DNA of 64,000 nt from Diphasiastrum complanatum (lineage: Eukaryota; Streptophyta; Lycopodiopsida; Lycopodiales; Lycopodiaceae), in contig CM055106.1 of the NCBI GenBank assembly GCA_029204225.1, positions 23,715,825 through 23,779,824 on the forward strand. Direction: 5' to 3'. The notes beneath the pieces were generated by a model that worked only from the letters and a program-made list of their open reading frames with translations, made no database searches and was not told where the DNA came from. Positions 57,801 to 64,000 of the stretch are shown here, piece after piece. The translations under genes and the position numbers were made by a program. The first letter of the stretch is position 1. Each line of letters begins with the position of its first letter.

Positions 57801-58821
57801 ACCTTCTTTATATTTCAAATGTAATGAAGGAAAGATCATCATTTTGGTTCTTTATGTTGATGACATCATTATGACAGGAAATGATGATGATGGCATAGGC
57901 AAAGTAAAAGTTGACTTATCTAGTGAGTTCAAGATGGTAGATCTAGGCTTCCTAAAGTTTATACTTGGGATAGAAGTGTCTAGAAGTAGCAATTGTACTT
58001 TCATAAGTCAATCTAAGTATGCTACTTCCATTCTTGAAAGATTTGGTATGAAAGATTGTAAGGGGATTGACACCCCTATGGAGCATGTTGTGAAAGCAAC
58101 TAATGAAGGTGATGAAGCATCCTTTGAGGACATCACTCTCTTTAGGAAGCTTATAGGCTCTCTAATCTATTTAACCATCACTAGACCTGACTTAAGTTTT
58201 TGTGTAAGCAAGTTGAGTCAAAGTATGCAAGCTCCTTTAATTCATCATTGGAAAAGTGCCAAGAGAGTACTTAGATATGTTTCTAGTACTAGATTTTTTG
58301 GTATACTTTATGAAGGATCTAACTTGCACTTGAGAGCCTACTCGGATTCAGATTTTGCAGGTGACAAGATGGATAGGAAGTCCATTAGTGCATTTGCAAC
58401 ATTTCTTTGTGGAGGAGTGATATCTTGGCTTTCCAAAAAGCAAGATACAATCTCACTATCTTCTTGTGAAGCCGAGTACAAGGCATTGACTTCAACAACC
58501 AAAGAGCTCTTATGGCTAAGAAGACTCTTGATGGAACTACATGTGCTAGAGGCCGAGGAGATCCCTTACATATTTTGTGACAATCAAGCTTCTCAACAAA
58601 TTGCTTCAAATCCTATCTTCCATGCTAGAACAAAGCATATTGAGATAGCTCACCACTTTGTGAGGGAGAAGGTACAATCCAAGGAAGTGCAACTACATCA
58701 TGTACCATCATCCGAATGCATAGCTGATATCTTAACCAAACCATTGTCCAAAGATCCATTTTTTAAGTTAAGATATGCTCTTGGAATTGTAGATAGATGT
58801 ACACTAGATTTGCCAAGTTAG
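54841..58821 (+). CDS. Copia gag-pol polyprotein, intact
   Basis: 1326 codons, ATG at 54841, TAG at 58819-58821. Gag occupies about residues 1-240 (NYSIWKVRMES near 19-29); zinc knuckle CFFCGKKGHFASEC at 251-264; protease active site WIDSGASSHM with Asp309; integrase HHCC with His441, His446, Cys475, Cys478; DDE Asp505, Asp567, Glu603 (35 residues between the last two); an acidic linker at 740-765 with three near-identical 7-residue repeats; RT from about 840 with LYVDD at 1004-1008; RNase H with YSDSDFAG (1167-1174), SSCEAEYKAL and CDNQ (Asp1247), ending with ADILTKPLSK. Length and order fit a single-frame copia polyprotein, in which gag and pol are made together. Expected products are virus-like particle protein, protease, integrase and RT/RNase H. 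No broken motif was seen, so activity is plausible but not shown. Confidence 0.97.
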   Translation: MSSMGGYLMESSERLTSTNYSIWKVRMESLLVIHDLYDIVQGVEEEPQTPQEQAKYKKRARLALHCIKLNVCNDLLKEVSSCTSSKEAWDSLKSIYESNNTSRILMLRNQVFQSMKGSGESGQEYVLRIKSLNKELSAIGEKIQDQELVQIILNGLSDEFTNLVQSFAIQDSLPSIEKLHNVLVAEESRLLHLKTRMDSMSLNGGEEKANFTSKGKKKQNPFKKNQGKEAEMKNGGSTSKGKVKNKAKLKCFFCGKKGHFASECYLKKNQQAKGDQGNIAQEEEYEDGFNTSLMVASTPTSSQDTWWIDSGASSHMSFNKHYFSTLLSCNDSKKSIYTASDQACKIDGIGSIPLCLGTSKRIDLDNVLYVPTISRNLLSVGQLMDNGLDVHFKNGVCSILKNDKCIASGIKQGRLFKLDANVASESVNLAREELTQVELWHKRLGHPNLQSMESMASKELALGLPRAFKKCGKMCEACGLAKSHKSSYKKSSSRSLSPLDLIHSDVHSFSHASNGGALMYVTFIDDCTRFTWIELLSKKNLVYEAFIKFKSLVEKQLSTSIKALRCDNGGEYTSNKMKDFCEINGIKLQYTCSYTPQQNGVAERKNRSLCECAKSLRLDASLPISFWGEAITCANYLCNRLPSSAIDGISPYQALFDKKPNVKYFKIFGCTCYVHIPLETRRKEDATSFKGIFVGYGENSKGYRIYDPTSKKVKVSKDVLFDESQFAKSLSNGSNPLCIEDLDKSEEDLDKPEEDHDKPEDGDLDPSQKGPRRSSRSKAEPSRLTYVDKGKQKEGSTSSTSYSFLATLIEEPSSFEEACKSKVWRDAMQVEYDALEENHTWNLVNLPRGKKPLACKWIYRIKYNQDGSISKYKARLVAKGFLQIKGLDYEETFAPVAKLVTIRLIICIATLFKWDLYQMDVTNAFLNGFLEEEIYMMQPEGFIKIGEEQKVCYLRKSLYGLKQAPRAWYSRLHDFLYSLGFVLSAYEPSLYFKCNEGKIIILVLYVDDIIMTGNDDDGIGKVKVDLSSEFKMVDLGFLKFILGIEVSRSSNCTFISQSKYATSILERFGMKDCKGIDTPMEHVVKATNEGDEASFEDITLFRKLIGSLIYLTITRPDLSFCVSKLSQSMQAPLIHHWKSAKRVLRYVSSTRFFGILYEGSNLHLRAYSDSDFAGDKMDRKSISAFATFLCGGVISWLSKKQDTISLSSCEAEYKALTSTTKELLWLRRLLMELHVLEAEEIPYIFCDNQASQQIASNPIFHARTKHIEIAHHFVREKVQSKEVQLHHVPSSECIADILTKPLSKDPFFKLRYALGIVDRCTLDLPS

Positions 58822-58834
58822 AAGTGAGGAGGAG
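58821..58834 (+). other. Polypurine tract of element A
   Basis: GAAGTGAGGAGGAG directly before the 3' LTR; the usual primer site for plus-strand DNA synthesis. Confidence 0.9.
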
Positions 58835-59696
58835 TGTTGAAAATTGTCACTTCTCACTTGACATTGGTTCATGTAAATATTGATCAAACATTAGAATATG
58901 TTGATGATATGATTTCACACGTGTGGAGCATGTTCCCATGTGTGAAAGGATGTACTTTTCATGTTTGTATATATCCAAATTGATTTTGTATCATTCTAGT
59001 TAGTGTGAACATGAAATGACTAGTTTTTAGTCAAGTTGACTAGTCACCTACAAATTAGCTTTTCCTTGCATGTGCATGAGTAAATGCTCCCACATGGCAA
59101 GTGGATGTTCACATGTGTGTATAGAGTACTAGAAGATAAGAGTTGACCATTTTCCTTAGATCCTATTTTGTAGGGAATATTCCTATATTCTAGGAGACTA
59201 GCTTTTTGGATTTTAGTCATATTCTAGAAGGTCAACTATTGGATAAGGATCAAGGATGGATCAAATGGATAGATATGAGTGATGTGGCACTCTTCACACG
59301 TGTGAAGGCCTGCTGGACTGTACCAGACTCATGGATGTACTTGATCCATAAAAGGATCATCATTTTGCTAAGAAAATTGATGAGACTTTTGCACTCTACA
59401 CTTTTGTGAGATTTCTAGTCATTTGTCTTGTGATTTTTATGCATGATTGCTATCTAGTATCATTGTACTTGTTGTTTCAGGTGCAGTCCGTACAGTGGAC
59501 AGTACTCCACACGTGTGAAGCCGCTCTCACTAAAAAATGATGTGTTGATCCATTGCTCTTGCTTAAATCCAAGTGTAGTGAATCTAGATCAAGATCTAAT
59601 GTGTAGAACTTGATAGATTCATTGATTAAGCAACCAATAACTCTCTATGATTGTAAAGTACAATCATTATTGTCCTAAAAACTGTAAAATTTATCA
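58835..59696 (+). repeat. 3' LTR of element A
   Basis: 862 bp, identical to the 5' LTR except for the G at 59308 in the portions I compared. Confidence 0.96.
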
Positions 59697-59701
59697 CTTC
59701 T

Positions 59702-60122
59702 GATATACGAGAACCTATTGCAGCCAGTTGGTTCATCAATTGTTTGAACTCGTTCAGATGGTCGCCGACTGAGGTGTTTTCACTCATTCTTAGTGTTAGT
59801 ACCTTCTTCCTCAAGAAGAGACAAGTTGAGACAACTGAGGTCTCTAGATCTGGTGAGTGTATCCCATGCTTCTTTGGAAGTAGTGTAGTTGGATACATGA
59901 GCAATTTGAGTGTCTTTAAGGTTTAGAGATACAATGGCAAGAGCCTTGCCATCCTTGGCTTCCCATGCTGGGAGCTGTTCGTTCTACCGGTCTGTCCATA
60001 GAACCGTTAACGTATTTCCATAACTCTTTTTAAATCAGGATCATCCTCATTTTGAACTTCCACATGTGGAAGTAATCTCCGTTGAATTTATTAATCAAGT
60101 GGATCTCTAAGGTGCCTTCCAT
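59702..60122 (-). pseudogene. Copia C gag, N-terminal half
   Basis: Minus strand, ATG at 60122-60120 (MEGTLEIHLINKFNGDYF, HMWKFKMRMILI), then a stop, KELWKYVNGSMDRP, a shift, ALAIVSLNLKDTQIAHVSNY, another shift, and KKVLTLRMSENTSVGDHLNEFKQLMNQLAAIGSRISE up to the element A insertion. It continues at 53378. Standard copia gag, inactivated before or after the insertion by at least one stop and two shifts. Confidence 0.82.
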
Positions 60123-60171
60123 AGTGATCGAAATTATACACAAACAATTTCTAGTAATCCACTGAACCAAT

Positions 60172-60183
60172 GCTCTTATACCA
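60172..60183 (-). other. Primer-binding site of element C (one mismatch)
   Basis: GCTCTTATACCA on the plus strand (TGGTATAAGAGC on the coding strand), 50 bp upstream of gag. Confidence 0.75.
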
Positions 60184-61644
<1,461 letters not shown>

Positions 61645-62222
61645 TCCTTGATTTGAGATGAAACATCCTACTCTCCTCGGCTACAAGCACATTATGGAGC
61701 TTGTCAATAGTAGGTAGCTTATCTTGAATGGCAAGACTTTGGACTAGATTAGAATAACCTTCACTTAGTCCATTTAGAATGACTTGCACAAGTTCATTAT
61801 CTTGGATTTAATCTCCAATTGAAGCCAATTCTTTGTTCAAAGATCTGATCCTAAGCACATACTCTTATGCACTCTCTCCACTTCCTTTCCGCTTTGAAGC
61901 ACTTGATTACTAAGCATGAGTATCCTTGAAGTGTTATTGGATTCATAAATGCCTTTCAATGAATCCCTAGCCTCCTTGGCTTGGCCGAGACACAAGATGA
62001 CACCTCTTTCAAGAGGTCATTGCTTACGTTCATCTTGATGCAATGTAAGGCCAATCTAGCCTTTTTCTTGTATCTAGCTTGCTCTTGTCCACCAAGAGGT
62101 TCATCTTCCTCTTCTACGACAATGTCATAAAGATCATAGAGCACTAAAAGTGATTCCATTCTCACTTTCCAAATGGAATAATTAGTGGATGTGAGTCTCT
62201 CACTACAAAAAACCACCCATGG
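61645..62222 (-). pseudogene. Copia B gag relic
   Basis: Minus strand from the ATG at about 62222 (MGGF), with a small deletion shifting frame before SERLTSTNYSIWKVRMESLLVLYDLYDIV, then ARLALHCIKMNVSNDLLKEVSSC; later shifted islands (YESNNTSRILML) to 61650. Very close to element A gag residues 12-110. Truncated by the element C LTR. Confidence 0.85.
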
Positions 62223-62790
62223 ATGCCATAATGAACGATTTTGCACCTGAAATTCACAAAGATTTCACTCAATGGAATGATCTAAGGAAGACTTCTAGCA
62301 CTCTAGATGCTTATATTCTCAGCCCAATCCAACTAGCACAAAGTTTGATTGATGGTACAATGAGATCACTACCAACTTCTAGCAAATCACTCCCTAGATT
62401 TAACTCCCTAGAATTTTTCATTCCCTATCAAGATCTGAAAAATGGATCTTTTGGGCCTGCTCTGAGCTTCCAAAAATTCACAAAATGAATCATTACAAGA
62501 TCTAATCAACGATATGGAAACTATGAAGCTAGATTTAAACAATTCACCAAAAATCTTGAAAAATGGATGTGTGTGTGAAATATAGGACAAATTCAAAGTT
62601 AGGCACTTCAAAGACAGGTCTAGACAAACTCACATGTGTGAACAATACACCTATAGCCAAAAAATCAATTTGATCCAAAACATTTGATGCTACCACTCAA
62701 ATCTAGCTCACCCTCAAGATTAGATCAGACACTAACAAACTTGCTAATTTGGGTGTGTTCATTGATCATTATCATAGCCTCTTGTACTTG
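62223..62790 (-). other. Leader of copia B
   Basis: Non-coding stretch between primer-binding site and gag of element B; contains CACATGTGTG at about 62631-62640. Confidence 0.5.
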
Positions 62791-62802
62791 GCTCTGATAC
62801 CA
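62791..62802 (-). other. Primer-binding site of copia B
   Basis: GCTCTGATACCA on the plus strand, adjacent to the LTR at 62803. Confidence 0.9.
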
Positions 62803-63639
62803 TGTTGAAATCTGAAAGTTTTGGACCTTAATTGGATCTACAATCGATCCACAAGAGATTTTGGAGGCCAATTAGATTTATTAATTACAATTCTAATGAC
62901 TAGATCTAGATCAAATTCAAATATTGCATCTAACTAGCAAAAACAACTTGATGAATGATCAATATGACTCAAGAGCGGCCTCACATGTGTGGAATATTGT
63001 TAGTGTATGGACAATGAGTGGAGATTACAGTAAATGATAGCATTCAATGCAAGAAATCAAAGCACAAATAGTGAAAATAACAAGGTATTGCCTCAAAATC
63101 AAGATTTCTCATCAAATCTCATAATCACAGTCATGATCTATATATAGATCAAGTACATTTTGACCTGATATGCTGACTCAATAGGTCTGGCATCTGTGGG
63201 GAATCCCACATCATCCTAGATTAACTAATAAATGAAAGATAAACCCCCACTTCTTTGAATCCTAACTTGGTGCCATTGCATCACCATGAATTGTTTGATT
63301 TAAGGTGATTTCTCCTAACTAATAGGAACTTGCAAGATCAACTTCTACTGATATTTTCCAGATATATACACACGTGGGAACAGCCTCTCACATGTGGGAA
63401 CCATGTCTCATTCACATGGGAATGCATAATCTATCAATGAAATGGTGCCACATGGCAATTTTCTACTTGACCTGCTTCCAACTAGTTCATACTTGACTCA
63501 ATCAAGACAAATTCAATCTACCTAAATCTAGATGCATTTATGACTACCATCCACATGTGGGAGCAGGCTCCACACGTGTGGGATCAAGTTATATACAAAT
63601 GAACTTAGATGAAATAGCTAGAATTTGACAATTTTAACA
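62803..63639 (-). repeat. 5' LTR of copia B
   Basis: 837 bp, plus-strand TGTTGAAATCTGAAAG...GACAATTTTAACA, followed by TCAAG (63640-63644), the same five bases that precede the B LTR copies at 25367 and 32196. Confidence 0.9.
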
Positions 63640-64000
63640 TCAAGTATCACGTCTGCTAGAAAAAAGATTGCATCCAGCAATTCATCTAGTACCCCCTTAG
63701 GCAGTTCATCCGGTGCCCCTTAGGCAGTACATTATGGATCCTAGATAGATGATTTGCTAGATAATGTTGCTTGCCTTTGTGCACCATGATTTGGAGTTGG
63801 AATTTATGTAGCAACAACTACCATTTGCCCCCGATGGTACATGGTCGGTTGACAAGATATAAAAGGGCCTGACAATCAACAAAAACTGCAAAGGAATTGG
63901 CAAGTAGGTAGTGATGATACTTCTTGACACTATATACCAATGGTGGTGTAATTGATCTCAACTTGCATAGATTATTGACTAGAAAAGTACACATGGTCAT
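63640..64000 (-). pseudogene. Gypsy RNase H fragment
   Basis: Minus strand reads VNNLCKLRSITPPL, then YHHYLLANSFAVFVDCQALLYLVNRP, the gypsy RNase H block also found at 39540-39790. It ends at the copia B LTR on the left and runs out of the window on the right. Confidence 0.75.

Larger units (their letters stand above)
53379..59701 (+). mobile_element. Intact copia element A with CTTCT target duplication
   Basis: CTTCT at 53379-53383 and 59697-59701 flank 6313 bp of element. LTRs are 862 bp each with one mismatch noticed (T at 53857, G at 59308). Order: 5' LTR, primer-binding site, leader, single gag-pol frame, purine tract, 3' LTR. All parts expected for autonomous copia transposition are present. 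It lies in the gag gene of the minus-strand element C. Confidence 0.96.

Overview
This window looks like nuclear DNA of a land plant. It is AT-rich and consists almost entirely of LTR retrotransposons in nested and broken arrangements. Supporting signs are several Ty1/copia lineages primed by initiator tRNA-Met (primer-binding site TGGTATCAGAGC), a Ty3/gypsy family carrying an extra reading frame downstream of integrase, and a Helitron-like helicase relic. I found no host gene, rRNA, tRNA gene or CRISPR array, and the sequence does not let me name the species.

The centrepiece is one structurally complete copia element (called A here) at 53384-59696. It has two 862-bp LTRs with a single mismatch noticed, a perfect CTTCT target-site duplication, an exact primer-binding site, a purine tract and one uninterrupted 1326-codon gag-pol frame with all catalytic residues visible. 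It sits inside the gag gene of an older minus-strand copia (C), which itself sits inside the gag of a still older minus-strand copia (B). B in turn entered a gypsy element between RNase H and integrase.

Layout. 1-7635: two decayed plus-strand copia elements. 7636-22023: inverted LTRs of family D; the minus-strand D element is split by a 10-kb minus-strand copia (E4, 11217-21190, with TSD), which contains another copia (E5, about 12910-17640). 22024-25139: Helitron-like relic and unassigned DNA. 25140-33745: gypsy integrase scraps, B-type LTRs and copia fragments on both strands. 33746-37234: mostly unassigned, with a degenerate coding-like stretch. 37235-43990: copia gag and LTR, gypsy RT/RNase H, and an array of three gypsy LTRs each carrying a long GA microsatellite. 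43991-50760: plus-strand gypsy with gag, integrase C-terminus and an unrecognised additional ORF, plus a minus-strand relic of that ORF. 51240-64000: LTRs, repeated primer-binding sites and the A-in-C-in-B-in-gypsy nest.

Most elements are inactivated by stops, frameshifts and deletions; several zinc-knuckle cysteines have become tyrosine, as expected from cytosine deamination in methylated repeats. Only element A appears able to make a full set of copia proteins. Many LTRs from different families carry the G-box palindrome CACACGTGTG, a plausible shared transcription-factor site.
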